Shown here: positions 17,102 through 27,476 of the stretch, piece after piece
Numbering within the stretch: the first letter of the stretch is position 1
Layout: each line of letters begins with the position of its first letter
Assembly: GCF_027257875.1 (NCBI RefSeq)
Contig: NZ_JAPVQY010000016.1
Location: forward strand, 61,907-125,906
DNA length: 64,000 bases
Origin: Burkholderia sp. IMCC1007
Lineage (GTDB): Bacteria; Pseudomonadota; Gammaproteobacteria; Burkholderiales; Burkholderiaceae
Direction of reading: 5' to 3'
The notes under the pieces: model-generated
The model's database searches: none
What the model saw: the letters and a program-made list of their open reading frames with translations, nothing else
Told to the model about the DNA's origin: nothing
Translations under genes and position numbers: made by a program

Positions 17102-18571
17102 ATGAGCACTGTTCAGGAAACCCTGGCACTGAAAGATCCGTCGCTGTTCCGCCAGCAGGCGTACGTCAACGGCGAATGGCAAGGCGCGGCGAACGGCGAG
17201 TCGTTCGAAGTCCGCAACCCGGCCACCGGCGGCCTGCTCGGCACCGTGCCGGCGATGGGCACGGCCGAGACGCGTCACGCGATCGAAGCCGCGAACGCCG
17301 CATGGCCGGCGTGGCGCAAGAAGACCGCGAAGGAACGCGCGGCGATCCTGCGCAAGTGGCACGACCTGATGATGGAAAACGCCGACGACCTCGCGCTGAT
17401 CCTCACGACCGAGCAGGGCAAGTCGCTCGCCGAAGCGAAGGGCGAGATCGGCTACGCGGCGTCGTTCCTCGAGTGGTTCGCGGAAGAAGGCAAGCGCGTG
17501 TACGGCGACACGATCCCGACGCCGGCGAGCGACAAGCGCATCGTCGTGACGAAGGAAGCGATCGGCGTGTGCGCGGCGATCACGCCGTGGAACTTCCCGG
17601 CGGCGATGATCACCCGCAAGGTCGGCCCGGCGCTCGCCGCAGGCTGCCCGATCGTCGTGAAGCCGGCCGAAGCGACGCCGTTCTCGGCGCTCGCGATGGC
17701 CGTGCTGGCCGAGCGCGCGGGCGTGCCGGCCGGCGTGTTCAGCGTCGTCACGGGCGACCCGAAGGCGATCGGCGGCGAACTGACGTCGAACCCGATCGTG
17801 CGGAAGCTGTCGTTCACCGGCTCGACGCCGGTCGGCCGCCTGCTGATGTCGCAATGCGCGGCGACGGTCAAGAAGGTGTCGCTGGAACTCGGCGGCAACG
17901 CGCCGTTCATCGTGTTCGACGATGCCGATCTCGACGCGGCCGTGCAGGGCGCGATCGCGTCGAAGTACCGCAACAGCGGCCAGACGTGCGTGTGCACGAA
18001 CCGCTTCTACGTGCATGAAGCCGTGTACGACCAGTTCGCGCAGAAGCTCGCGGCGGCCGTCGGCGAGCTGAAGGTCGGTCGCGGCACGGAGCCGGGCGTC
18101 ACGCAGGGCCCGCTGATCAACGAAGCAGCGGTGCTGAAGGTCGAGGCGCACATCGAGGACGCGCTCGCGAAGGGCGCGACCGTCGTGACGGGCGGCAAGC
18201 GCCACGCGCTCGGCCACGGCTTCTTCGAGCCGACCGTGCTGACGGGCGTCACGCCGGCGATGAAGGTCGCGAAGGAAGAGACGTTCGGGCCGCTCGCGCC
18301 GCTGTTCAAGTTCGGCAGCGACGACGAGGTGATCCGCCTCGCGAACGACACCGAGTTCGGCTTGGCCGCGTACTTCTACAGCCGCGACATCGGCCGCGTG
18401 TGGAAGGTGGCGGAAGCGCTCGAATACGGGATGGTCGGCGTGAACACGGGCCTGATCTCGAACGAAGTCGCGCCGTTCGGCGGCGTCAAGCAGTCGGGCC
18501 TCGGCCGCGAAGGCTCGCACTACGGTATCGACGACTACGTCGTGATCAAGTACCTCTGCCTGGCCGTCTGA
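17102..18571 (+). CDS. gabD: NADP-type succinate-semialdehyde dehydrogenase GabD
   Basis: Oxidises succinate semialdehyde to succinate, completing GABA degradation to the TCA cycle. 489 residues. Aldehyde dehydrogenase landmarks: ITPWNFPAAMITRKVGPALAA, VKPAEATPFSALA, LSFTGSTPVGR, LELGGNAPFIVFDDADLD with the general-base Glu, and the catalytic Cys296 in NSGQTCVCTNRF. The C-terminal PFGGVKQSGLGREGSHYG is typical of GabD. The open frame extends upstream, but MSTVQETLALKDPSL is the family start. Separated from gabT by 90 bases containing a terminator. Confidence 0.96.
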   Translation: MSTVQETLALKDPSLFRQQAYVNGEWQGAANGESFEVRNPATGGLLGTVPAMGTAETRHAIEAANAAWPAWRKKTAKERAAILRKWHDLMMENADDLALILTTEQGKSLAEAKGEIGYAASFLEWFAEEGKRVYGDTIPTPASDKRIVVTKEAIGVCAAITPWNFPAAMITRKVGPALAAGCPIVVKPAEATPFSALAMAVLAERAGVPAGVFSVVTGDPKAIGGELTSNPIVRKLSFTGSTPVGRLLMSQCAATVKKVSLELGGNAPFIVFDDADLDAAVQGAIASKYRNSGQTCVCTNRFYVHEAVYDQFAQKLAAAVGELKVGRGTEPGVTQGPLINEAAVLKVEAHIEDALAKGATVVTGGKRHALGHGFFEPTVLTGVTPAMKVAKEETFGPLAPLFKFGSDDEVIRLANDTEFGLAAYFYSRDIGRVWKVAEALEYGMVGVNTGLISNEVAPFGGVKQSGLGREGSHYGIDDYVVIKYLCLAV

Positions 18572-18578
18572 CGGTTCC

Positions 18579-18632
18579 GGGCCTGTCGCATCCGTGACAG
18601 GCCCTGACCGCCCGGCCGGAACCGGGCGGTCA
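18579..18632. terminator. Two consecutive hairpins after gabD
   Basis: GGGCCTGTC (18579-18587) pairs with GACAGGCCC (18596-18604), then TGACCGCCCGG (18605-18615) pairs with CCGGGCGGTCA (18622-18632). Neither has a U-tract. They lie between convergent gabD and the chemoreceptor gene and may stop both transcripts. Confidence 0.6.
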
Positions 18633-18685
18633 CGACGCGGGCCGGTGCCCCTCTCCGTCGCGCCCGCGTCACCTGCCTGCTCCGC

Positions 18686-20230
18686 TCAACGAAACACGTT
18701 CACCGCATCGACGAGCCGCGTCGCCTGCTGCTTCAGGCTTTCCGACGCAGCCGCGCTCTGCTCGACCAGCGCCGCGTTCTGCTGCGTGATGTTGTCCAGA
18801 TGCACGACCGCCTGATCGACCTGCGCGACGCCGGTGCTCTGCTCGGCCGTCGACGAGCTGATCTCCGCGATCAGGTCCGACACGCGCTTCACCTGTGCGA
18901 CCACGTCCTCCATCGTCCTGCCCGCGTCGTCGACGCGCCGCGCGCCCGATTCGACCCGCTCGACGCTCGCGCCGATCAGCGTCTTGATCTCCTTCGCCGC
19001 ATTCGCACTACGCTGCGCGAGCGCGCGCACTTCGCCCGCGACCACCGCGAAACCCCGCCCCTGCTCGCCCGCTCGCGCGGCTTCGACCGCCGCGTTCAAC
19101 GCGAGGATGTTGGTCTGGAACGCGATCCCGTCGATCACGCCGATGATGTCGGCGATCCTGCGCGAGCTGTCGGTGATGTCGCTCATCGTCGCGACGACTT
19201 CGCCCATCGCCTGCCCGCCGCGCTCGGCCGCGTCGCTCGCCGACACCGCGAGCCGGTTCGCCTGCAGCGCGCTCTCCGCATTGCTGTCGACGGTGGTCGT
19301 CATCTCGGCCATCGAGGCGGCCGTCTGCTGCACGCTGGACGCGGCCTGCTCGGTGCGCGCGCTCAAATCGTTGTTGCCCTGCGCGATCTCGTTGCTCGCG
19401 CGCTGCACGTTGTGCACCTGTTCGCTGACGTCGTCGACGAGCCAGCGGAACATCAGCCCGAGCTGGTTGATCGTGCGCAGCGTCATGCCGATCTCGTCGA
19501 CGCGGTTCATCCGCACGCCGCGGCGGCTTTCGCCGGTCGCGACGTTCAGCGCCTGGTCGTGCAGCCGCTTCAGCGGGCGCACGATCTGCGCGTCGAGCCA
19601 CAGCCCGGCCGCAATCGACACGCCGGCCGTCGCCGCAGCAAACGCCGCGAGTTCGGCCCCGGTCAGCCCGCATGCCCAGCCCGCGCCGACCACGGCCGGC
19701 GCCAGCACGCACAGCGCCGAATGAACGCGCGCGCGCACCGACATCGTCTGCGGCAGCGACGCGATGCGCAGCAGCCCGGTGCGGACGATCAGCCCTTTGT
19801 GGAACTTGCGCGGGCCGGCCTTGCCGTCGCGAAATGCGCGATACAGCGCGTCGGCGGCCTCGATCTCGTCGCGCGGCGCCTTGGTGCGCACCGACATGTA
19901 GCCGTGCGGCGCGCCGTTGCGCATCACCGGCACCGCGTTCGCGCGCACCCAGTAGTGGTCGCCGTTCTTGCGGCGGTTCTTCACGAGCGCGGTCCACGGC
20001 TCGCCGTTCTTCAGCGTCGCCCACATGTCGGCGAACGCCTCTTTCGGCATGTCCGGATGCCGGACGACGTTGTGCGGCTGGCCGACGAGCTCATCGTTCG
20101 AGAAGCCGCTCACCTGCGCGAACGTCGTGTTCGCGTACGTGATGGTGCTGTCCGCATCGGTGGTCGACATCAACGTGACGTCGTCGGGAAATTCGAATTC
20201 TTGTTGGGTGACAGGCTGGTTGTTGCGCAT
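18686..20230 (-). CDS. Methyl-accepting chemotaxis protein with N-terminal PAS domain (Aer-like)
   Basis: Chemoreceptor of 514 residues. Residues about 10-115 form a PAS domain ([53 protein letters not shown]) as in the energy sensor Aer. Two hydrophobic helices lie near 165-215, then a HAMP-like segment ([20 protein letters not shown]) and the signalling hairpin, whose tip is [41 protein letters not shown]. There is no periplasmic ligand domain and no C-terminal CheR-docking pentapeptide (ends VDAVNVFR). It probably senses redox or cofactor state inside the cell. No che genes are nearby. Confidence 0.92.
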   Translation of the reverse strand: MRNNQPVTQQEFEFPDDVTLMSTTDADSTITYANTTFAQVSGFSNDELVGQPHNVVRHPDMPKEAFADMWATLKNGEPWTALVKNRRKNGDHYWVRANAVPVMRNGAPHGYMSVRTKAPRDEIEAADALYRAFRDGKAGPRKFHKGLIVRTGLLRIASLPQTMSVRARVHSALCVLAPAVVGAGWACGLTGAELAAFAAATAGVSIAAGLWLDAQIVRPLKRLHDQALNVATGESRRGVRMNRVDEIGMTLRTINQLGLMFRWLVDDVSEQVHNVQRASNEIAQGNNDLSARTEQAASSVQQTAASMAEMTTTVDSNAESALQANRLAVSASDAAERGGQAMGEVVATMSDITDSSRRIADIIGVIDGIAFQTNILALNAAVEAARAGEQGRGFAVVAGEVRALAQRSANAAKEIKTLIGASVERVESGARRVDDAGRTMEDVVAQVKRVSDLIAEISSSTAEQSTGVAQVDQAVVHLDNITQQNAALVEQSAAASESLKQQATRLVDAVNVFR

Positions 20231-20653
20231 GCAGGGCTCCGAAAGGCGGATCGCGAGGCACGATCGGCGGCGCGGAAATCACGCTCAGTAGCCGAAAAAC
20301 GGTTTATCGCTTGACGACGGTCTCGCCCTTACTGTCGGCAATTTCGGCAAAAACCTTACCCCTCGAATGCGAAAAAATACCGAATTCGTTTATCAATATG
20401 ACCTGGATCAAATAATCTCGCGATAATCGATGCGCGCTTCGCTGCCGCGGCTCGATGCGTTATCGGAGAACGCCGAGAACGCCGGCCGGCAAGCCGATGC
20501 CGGCAACCGCTGCGCGCAGCGAAACGATCCGCCCCATTTCGCCCAATTCAACCGCCATTCGAAAAATTCGATGAAAAAGATTCGGCATGAACTGAATCGG
20601 CCATGCACGCATATGACATGCCGCCCGCAACCCGCCAGCGATCGGGCAAGCGG
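20231..20653. other. Intergenic region without recognised gene
   Basis: Divergent spacer between the chemoreceptor and the acetyltransferase gene. Both strands lack a frame with family resemblance. The stretch 20330-20420 is locally AT-richer and probably holds the chemoreceptor promoter, but no clear boxes were identified. Confidence 0.35.
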
Positions 20654-21214
20654 ATGACGCACCGCACCGCCACCGAACGCGACGCGCTGTCTGCGCGCCT
20701 GCTCGCACGCGACGAACTGCCGCTCGTGTGGACCATCGACCGGCGCGAGATCATCCACCATCTGTATGCGCTGCGCGACGGCGAACTGCGTCTGGTCCCG
20801 GACTTCTACGACGTGCAAGGCTGGCCCGACGGCGAAGCCGAACACTACACGCCGATCCTGCTCGACTGTCACGATCGCGGCGGCTGGTGCCTCGGGATGT
20901 TCGACGGCGCGCGGCTCGTCGCGGCGGTCATCGTCGACAGCGATCCGCTCGGCGCGCAACGCGACATGCTGCAACTGAAGTTCCTGCACGTGAGCCACGA
21001 CTGGCGCGGCTGCGGGCTCGGCGCACGGCTCTACCGCGCGGCCCGCGCGCAGGCGCTCGCGATGGGCGCGAAACGCCTGTACGTGTCCGCGACGCCGTCG
21101 CAGCACACGATCGACTTCTATCTGCGGCTCGGCTTCACCGTCAGCGCGTCGCCCGACCCGGCGCTGCATGCGCTCGAGCCCGAAGACGTCCATATGGAAG
21201 CACCGACCACCTGA
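20654..21214 (+). CDS. GNAT-family N-acetyltransferase
   Basis: Acetyl-CoA-dependent acyltransferase of about 186 residues from MTHRTATERDALSARLL (20654); a start at 20603 would add 17 residues. The acetyl-CoA pyrophosphate loop is in KFLHVSHDWRGCGLGARLYRAA (R-x-x-G-x-G type) and the C-terminal motif is ATPSQHTIDFYLRLGF. A preceding beta strand (LVAAVIVDSDPLG) completes the fold. Substrate unknown. It lies 85 bases before the DUF523 gene on the same strand. Confidence 0.8.
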   Translation: MTHRTATERDALSARLLARDELPLVWTIDRREIIHHLYALRDGELRLVPDFYDVQGWPDGEAEHYTPILLDCHDRGGWCLGMFDGARLVAAVIVDSDPLGAQRDMLQLKFLHVSHDWRGCGLGARLYRAARAQALAMGAKRLYVSATPSQHTIDFYLRLGFTVSASPDPALHALEPEDVHMEAPTT

Positions 21215-21299
21215 CGCCAGCCAGGGAGCCGCCGGCCAGCGAATGCGAGCCGCGCGTGGAATTTCCGCTCGCCCCACGCCGCCAACACGGAGAACGACC

Positions 21300-21833
21300 T
21301 TGCAGAACGCGCCGCCACACCCGGCCCAGCCGAAGATCCTCGTCAGCATGTGCGTGCTCGGTCACCCGGTCCGCTACAACGGCTCGGCCCGAACCGCCGC
21401 TCACGCAGCGCTCGAGCGGTGGCAACGCGAAGGGCGCCTGGTGCCGGTCTGCCCGGAACTGGCAGGCGGATTGAGCGTGCCGCGCCCGGCCGCCGAGATC
21501 GCGGGCGGGGAATCCGGGCAACGCGTGCTGAACGGTGCCGCGCGCATCGTCGACGTGCATGGCGCGGACGTCACCGCAGCATTCGTCGACGGCGCGCACA
21601 CCGCGCTGGCGCTCGCACGCGCGCACGATTGCCGCTTCGCGATCCTCGCGGACGGCAGTCCGTCGTGCGGAAGCAGCTTCATCTACGACGGGAGTTTCGC
21701 GGGCCGGCGGCATGCCGGCGCCGGCGTCACCGCGGCGTTGCTGCGCGAGCATGGCGTCGAGGTGTTCGCGGACACCGAGATCGACGCGCTCGTCGCCCGC
21801 CTGGCGCGCGTCGCGCAACAAGCGGAAGGCTGA
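21300..21833 (+). CDS. DUF523 family protein
   Basis: 177-residue protein starting from TTG at 21300, with GGAG about 7 bases upstream; no ATG fits between the acetyltransferase and the family start LQNAPPHPAQPKILVSMC. Conserved Cys-containing motifs define DUF523: ILVSMCVLGHPVRYNG, VCPELAGGLSVPRPAAEI and ILADGSPSCGSSFIYDG. The three Cys residues suggest metal or thiol chemistry, but no function is established. A strong palindromic hairpin follows directly. Confidence 0.8.
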   Translation: MQNAPPHPAQPKILVSMCVLGHPVRYNGSARTAAHAALERWQREGRLVPVCPELAGGLSVPRPAAEIAGGESGQRVLNGAARIVDVHGADVTAAFVDGAHTALALARAHDCRFAILADGSPSCGSSFIYDGSFAGRRHAGAGVTAALLREHGVEVFADTEIDALVARLARVAQQAEG

Positions 21834-21838
21834 ATGAC

Positions 21839-21875
21839 GAAGTGGCCGTCACGACGATCTCGTGACGGCCACTTC
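21839..21875. terminator. Bidirectional hairpin between DUF523 gene and pcaF
   Basis: GAAGTGGCCGTCACGA (21839-21854) is perfectly complementary to TCGTGACGGCCACTTC (21860-21875) with a 5-base loop. It lies in the gap between convergent genes and serves both; U-tracts are weak. Confidence 0.75.
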
Positions 21876-21941
21876 ATTGGCACTGGAGCAGCGGCGCAGC
21901 GGCGCGGATCCCGATCCTGCCGCTGCCGCCGCGTGACGCGA

Positions 21942-23144
<1,203 letters not shown>

Positions 23145-23220
23145 CAGTGTCTCCGGTCTCATGCAACGCTGGGAAGTGAATGAAACGCGCCCCTTGCATT
23201 GCCCGCCGGGATGCGCTTAA

Positions 23221-23260
23221 ATGTTCTATATACGAACATAAGATCGTGTATCGAACGTTC
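23221..23260. promoter_or_regulatory. pcaF promoter overlapped by IclR/PcaR-type operator
   Basis: On the minus strand TTCGAT (23255-23250) and TATATA (23232-23227) are spaced by 17 bases, a credible sigma-70 promoter for pcaF. ATGTTC-N7-GAACAT (23221-23239) is a perfect inverted repeat over the -10 region, and GAACGTTC (23253-23260) is a second palindrome over the -35. GAAC/GTTC half-sites suit IclR-family regulators such as PcaR. Confidence 0.6.
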
Positions 23261-23371
23261 AACGCATCATAGGGAGTGCGGGGACGACCTGTCAAGCGCC
23301 CCGGCCGCCGTGCGGTTGGCGTGTCAGGCCCCATGCGCTATCTTCTCGGCTGCACGACAAATCCACCGTTC

Positions 23372-24157
23372 ATGACAACCGAAGACATCCAGAAACCCGG
23401 CGACTCCTATGTGCAGTCGTTCGCGCGCGGCCTCGCCGTGATCCGCGCGTTCGACGCGCAGCGTCCGGAGCAGACGCTCACCGAGGTCGCGTCGGCCACC
23501 GGCCTCACGCGCGCAGGCGCGCGCCGGATCCTGCTCACGCTGCAGACGCTCGGCTACGTCGAGGCCGACGGCCGGCTGTTCCGGCTCACGCCGAAGATCC
23601 TCGAGCTCGGCTTCGCGTATCTCACGTCGATGCCGTTCTGGAATCTCGCCGATCCGGTGATGGAGCAATTGTCCGCGCAGATCCACGAAAGCTGCTCGGC
23701 GGCCGTGCTCGACCGCACCGAAATCGTCTACGTACTGCGCGTGCCCACCCACAAGATCATGACGATCAACCTGTCGATCGGCAGCCGCCTGCCCGCGTAC
23801 TGCACGTCGATGGGCCGCGTGCTGCTGGCCGCGCTCGACGACGCGACGCTCGACGAGACGCTCGCGCAAAGCGGCATTCGCGCGCACACGCCGCGCACGA
23901 TCACCGATCTCGGCGAACTGAAGGCGACGATCGCGCAGGTGCGCCAGCAGGGCTGGGCCGTGGTCGACCAGGAACTCGAAGTGGGACTGATGTCGATTTC
24001 CGCGCCGATCCGCAACCGCCGCGGGCAGGTAATCGCCGCGATGAACATCAGCGGCAACGCACAGCGGCACACCGCGAAGCAGATGGTGAAGGAGTTTCTC
24101 GGGCCGCTGCAGCAGGCCGCACAAACGGTGTCGGATCTGGTGGCGCGGCGCGGCTGA
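23372..24157 (+). CDS. pcaR: IclR-family regulator PcaR
   Basis: Regulator of protocatechuate/beta-ketoadipate catabolism, 261 residues from MTTEDIQKPGDSYVQSFARG. The HTH is at about residues 20-80 (QTLTEVASATGLTRAGARRILLTLQTLGYV); the IclR ligand domain follows with SCSAAVLDRTEIVYVLRV, SIGSRLPAYCTSMGRVLLA and ISAPIRNRRGQVIAAMNISGNAQRH. The length and NLSIGSRLPAYCTS text match the PcaR/PobR/CatR subgroup. Divergent from pcaF, with operators between. The effector in relatives is beta-ketoadipate. Confidence 0.9.
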   Translation: MTTEDIQKPGDSYVQSFARGLAVIRAFDAQRPEQTLTEVASATGLTRAGARRILLTLQTLGYVEADGRLFRLTPKILELGFAYLTSMPFWNLADPVMEQLSAQIHESCSAAVLDRTEIVYVLRVPTHKIMTINLSIGSRLPAYCTSMGRVLLAALDDATLDETLAQSGIRAHTPRTITDLGELKATIAQVRQQGWAVVDQELEVGLMSISAPIRNRRGQVIAAMNISGNAQRHTAKQMVKEFLGPLQQAAQTVSDLVARRG

Positions 24158-24195
24158 GCGGCCGGCCAGGCTCCGCGATGCGGCAAATCGCGGAC

Positions 24196-24223
24196 AAAAA
24201 AAGACGGGCGGCATGCGCCGCCC
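24196..24223 (-). terminator. Intrinsic terminator, minus-strand direction
   Basis: GGGCGGC (24206-24212) and GCCGCCC (24217-24223) flank a 4-base loop; on the minus strand the stem is followed by seven T residues (complement of 24196-24202). It should end transcripts coming from the MHS transporter gene. Confidence 0.8.
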
Positions 24224-24365
24224 GCTCAACTCTCTGACTCTATTGCAACTTCTTCTCACGGAACACGGAGCAAACTCCGCACCGCTCAATTTAGTCACGC
24301 GGCTCAAGCCGGTCAATTTGACAAGAACGAAATTGGCCGGCGTCTTTCGTACACCAAGGCGCCGC

Positions 24366-24593
24366 GGTGCGGCCGCCGCTCACGCGCCGAGCAGCATCCC
24401 GTTGCGCACCGGCACCGTGCCCGTCACGCGGCACGGGCCGTTCGCCGGCGCGCTCGCGAAGGTGCCGGTGCGCGACCAGGCGGAATCGCAGGAGATCTGC
24501 GTGCTGCGGCGCGCGACCGTGCCGTTGGCGCCGGCCGCGCAGGCACTCGCGACGATGCTCGCGTCGTACTTGAGAACCGTGCGCGGGCGGTAA
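24366..24593 (+). pseudogene. LysR-type regulator 3' remnant
   Basis: The open plus-strand frame ending at 24593 carries text resembling the C-terminal end of a LysR effector domain: HAPSSIPLRTGTVPVTRHG, then AGALAKVPVRDQAESQEIC and VLRRATVPLAPAAQALATML. Nothing resembling a LysR HTH is upstream; the frame runs back into the terminator at 24.2 kb. I read it as the end of a deleted regulator gene. Confidence 0.45.
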
Positions 24594-24649
24594 GCGCGGC
24601 GTGCCGCGCGCCGCCCGCGTCGCGTCGCGTCACATCACATCACGTCTCG

Positions 24650-25984
24650 TCAGTCCATCGACGACTCGCGCGCCGTCTCGCGCAGCATCGCGACCGCGAT
24701 CAGCGACAGCACCACGCACGCGGCCACATAGCCGGCCGGCGCGAGCTTGCTGCCCGTCGTCTTCACGAGCCACGTCGCGATCAACTGCGCGGTGCCGCCG
24801 AAAATCGTTACCGCGAGCGCATACGCGATCGAGATGCCCGTCGCGCGCACGTGGCGCGGCAGCGACTCGCACATCAGCGCCATTTCCGATGCCGACCCGA
24901 GCGAATAGAACAGCAGCATCAGCGCGGTCAGCGGCAGGATCACCGACAGCGTCGGATGATGGTTCATCAGCCAGAACGCGGGGAACAGCAGCAGCACAAG
25001 CACGCCGCGCCCGACGAAGATCGGCATGCGCCGGCTGCCCAGGCGATCCGACAGCCAGCCGAACAGCGGACACGTGACCAGCATCACGCACCCCGATGCG
25101 ACACCGACGAACATCGACAGCTTCATCGGCAGACCGAGCGTATGGATCGCATAGGTGGGCATGTAGAAGGTCAGGATGTAGGTCGACACCGTGCCGCCCA
25201 TCACCGTCAGCATCAGCAGCACCACCGTGCGCGTGTGCCGCGAGAACAGTTCGCGCAGCACGCCGCGTTCGATCCCGTGATGGCTGTCGCCGGGCGCGTC
25301 GTCCGCGAGCCGGCGGCGCAGGTACATGCCGACCGGCGCGATCAGCAGGCCCGCGAAGAACGGCAGGCGCCAGCCCCAGCCTTCGAGTGCGTCCTTCGTC
25401 AGCGTGTTCGACAGCAGCGCCGCGAAGCCCGAGCCCATCAGCGCGGCGCCGCCTTGCGTCGCGAGCTGCCAGCTCGCGCGAAACGCGCGGCGCGACGTGC
25501 CGCCCTGCTCGATCAGCGTGGACGTCGCCGCGCCGAACTCGCCGCCCTGCGAGAAGCCCTGCAGCAACCGCGCGAACACGACGAGCAGCGGCGCGGCCAC
25601 GCCGACCTGCGCGTAGGTTGGCGCGATCGCGATCAGGCCGGTGCCGAGCGCCATCAGCATGATCGTCAGGTTCAGCGCGGCCTTGCGGCCCTTGCGGTCC
25701 GCATAGACGCCGAGCACGACGCTGCCGAGCGGCCGCGTGAAGAAGCCGGCCGCGAACGTCGCGACCGACAGCAGCAGCGACGTGGTCGGATCGCTCGACG
25801 GGAAGAACAGCCTGCCGATCAGCACCGCGAAGAAGCCGTACACGGTGAAGTCGAAGAATTCCAGCCAGTTGCCGATCACGGCCGCGGCGATCGCGCCGCG
25901 CTTCGTGGCGACCGGTGCGCCGCGCGCATCGGTTCCGGCGGCCCCCGTCGATGCCGGGTGCAGCGCGAGTTGGTCTTTCTGCAT
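24650..25984 (-). CDS. MFS transporter, metabolite:H+ symporter (MHS) family
   Basis: Twelve-helix proton symporter of 444 residues. The MFS loop 2-3 motif is VLGVYADRKGRKAALN; a second copy is GWLSDRLGSRRMP. Text such as AAVIGNWLEFFDFTVYGFFA and LQGFSQGGEFGAATSTLIEQ is typical of the citrate/alpha-ketoglutarate/shikimate branch. Only about 59 bases separate it from the amidohydrolase gene upstream on the same strand, so the two may form an operon importing and hydrolysing an N-acyl amino acid. The substrate is inference. Confidence 0.9.
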   Translation of the reverse strand: MQKDQLALHPASTGAAGTDARGAPVATKRGAIAAAVIGNWLEFFDFTVYGFFAVLIGRLFFPSSDPTTSLLLSVATFAAGFFTRPLGSVVLGVYADRKGRKAALNLTIMLMALGTGLIAIAPTYAQVGVAAPLLVVFARLLQGFSQGGEFGAATSTLIEQGGTSRRAFRASWQLATQGGAALMGSGFAALLSNTLTKDALEGWGWRLPFFAGLLIAPVGMYLRRRLADDAPGDSHHGIERGVLRELFSRHTRTVVLLMLTVMGGTVSTYILTFYMPTYAIHTLGLPMKLSMFVGVASGCVMLVTCPLFGWLSDRLGSRRMPIFVGRGVLVLLLFPAFWLMNHHPTLSVILPLTALMLLFYSLGSASEMALMCESLPRHVRATGISIAYALAVTIFGGTAQLIATWLVKTTGSKLAPAGYVAACVVLSLIAVAMLRETARESSMD

Positions 25985-26043
25985 CGTTCGTGTCTCCTGT
26001 CAATGCGGCCGGAAGCGCCGGCCGCCCGCGCATCCGGCCGCGC

Positions 26044-27234
26044 TCACTGCTCCAGGTAGCGCTCGACGAGACGCGTCCAGAACGCCGCGCCGATCGGCAG
26101 GTTGCGGTCGTTGAAGTCGTACTTCGGGTTGTGCACCATGCAGCCGTCCTCGCCTTCGCCGTTGCCGAGCCGCACGAACGAGCCCGGCCGCTGCTGCAGC
26201 ATGAACGCGAAGTCCTCGCTGCCCATCAGCAGGTCGGCCTGCTCGACCACGTGCGCGTCGCCGACGAGCTCGCGCGCGACCTGCGCGGCGAAATCCGTTT
26301 CGGCATCCGTATTGACGACGACCGGATAGCCTTCGATGTACTCGACGTTCGCCGTCGCGCCGTAACTTGCGGCCTGCGACTCGGCGAGCTCGACGATGCG
26401 GCGCTTGAGCAGCGCGCGCACTTCCGGGCTGAACGAGCGCACGCTCAGTTCGAGGCGCGCGCCGTTCGGGATCACATTGTTCGCGGTGCCTGCGTGCATC
26501 GAGCCGACCGTGACGACCGCCGGCTGCGACGGGTCGACGTTGCGCGCGACGATCGTCTGCAGCGCCATCACGATGCTCGCCGCGACGACCACCGGGTCGA
26601 CCGTCAGATGCGGGCGCGCCGCGTGGCCGCCGACGCCTTCGATCGAGATGATCGCCTTGTCGCCGGCCGACATGAACGGGCCGCGCCGCGTGAGGAACAC
26701 GCCGGGCGCCGCGCCCGGATGGTTGTGCATGCCGTACACGGCATCGCACGGAAAGCGCTCGAACAGGCCGTCGTCGATCATCTTCTTCGCGCCGCTGTCG
26801 ACGCCGTGCTCTTCCGCCGGCTGGAAATACAGGTGCACGGTGCCGGAGAAGTTGCGCGTCTTCGCGAGATGCTGCGCGGCGCCGAGCAGCATCGTCGTGT
26901 GGCCGTCGTGGCCGCACGCGTGCATCTTGCCGTGCGTGCCGCTCGCGTACGGCAGGCCGGTCGCTTCGAGGATCGGCAGCGCGTCCATGTCCGCGCGGAT
27001 GCCGATGCTGCGCTTGCCGTCGCCCACGCGCAGCGTGCCGACCACGCCCGTCTTGCCGACCCCGCGCGTCACTTGCCAGCCCCATTGCTCGAGCTTGTCC
27101 GCGACGAGCGCGGCGGTTGCGTGCTCCTCGTACGCGAGTTCGGGGTGATGGTGGATGTGGTGGCGAATTTCGCGCAGCCCGCCGGCGGCGGGCATCAGGT
27201 CTTCGATTTCGGTGAAGCGGACGTCGGTGGTCAT
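26044..27234 (-). CDS. M20 family amidohydrolase (hippurate hydrolase type)
   Basis: Metal-dependent amidase of 396 residues that releases amino acids from N-acyl conjugates. M20D landmarks: RADMDALPILE, HACGHDGHTTMLLGAA, FQPAEEHGVDSGAKKMIDDG and MHNHPGAAPG, with a final GSEDFAFMLQQRPG. AGGAG lies 8 bases before the ATG at 27234; the longer open frame to 27402 has no support. Likely co-transcribed with the MHS transporter. Substrate (hippurate, N-acetyl or indole-acetyl amino acids) cannot be told from sequence. Confidence 0.9.
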   Translation of the reverse strand: MTTDVRFTEIEDLMPAAGGLREIRHHIHHHPELAYEEHATAALVADKLEQWGWQVTRGVGKTGVVGTLRVGDGKRSIGIRADMDALPILEATGLPYASGTHGKMHACGHDGHTTMLLGAAQHLAKTRNFSGTVHLYFQPAEEHGVDSGAKKMIDDGLFERFPCDAVYGMHNHPGAAPGVFLTRRGPFMSAGDKAIISIEGVGGHAARPHLTVDPVVVAASIVMALQTIVARNVDPSQPAVVTVGSMHAGTANNVIPNGARLELSVRSFSPEVRALLKRRIVELAESQAASYGATANVEYIEGYPVVVNTDAETDFAAQVARELVGDAHVVEQADLLMGSEDFAFMLQQRPGSFVRLGNGEGEDGCMVHNPKYDFNDRNLPIGAAFWTRLVERYLEQ

Positions 27235-27451
27235 CAAGCGGCTCCTGCTGTTTGTCAGCGTGTCAGCCGCACGCGGGCGATTGCGTGCGGGAAAGCAAGC
27301 CACTATATCGAGCCGATACCGGTTCAATAAGATGCGGAATTTTTCACCGTGATAAGGTTTTTTAATCAGGGTTAGTACGGGCAAGCTGCCGTCGCCCGGC
27401 ATCGCCCGATGTGCCCCTCGACTCCCGTCACCACATCACCTATTGATTTCC

Positions 27452-27466
27452 GAGACGAACGGTCTA
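27452..27466. promoter_or_regulatory. Operator 1 of the AcuR-like regulator
   Basis: GAGAC-GAACG-GTCTA lies 10 bases before the regulator's ATG. It matches the site before acuI (28133) at 12 of 15 positions and resembles the TAGAC...GTCTA operator known for NemR-type TetR repressors. Confidence 0.6.
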
Positions 27467-27476
27467 TTATTCGCCC

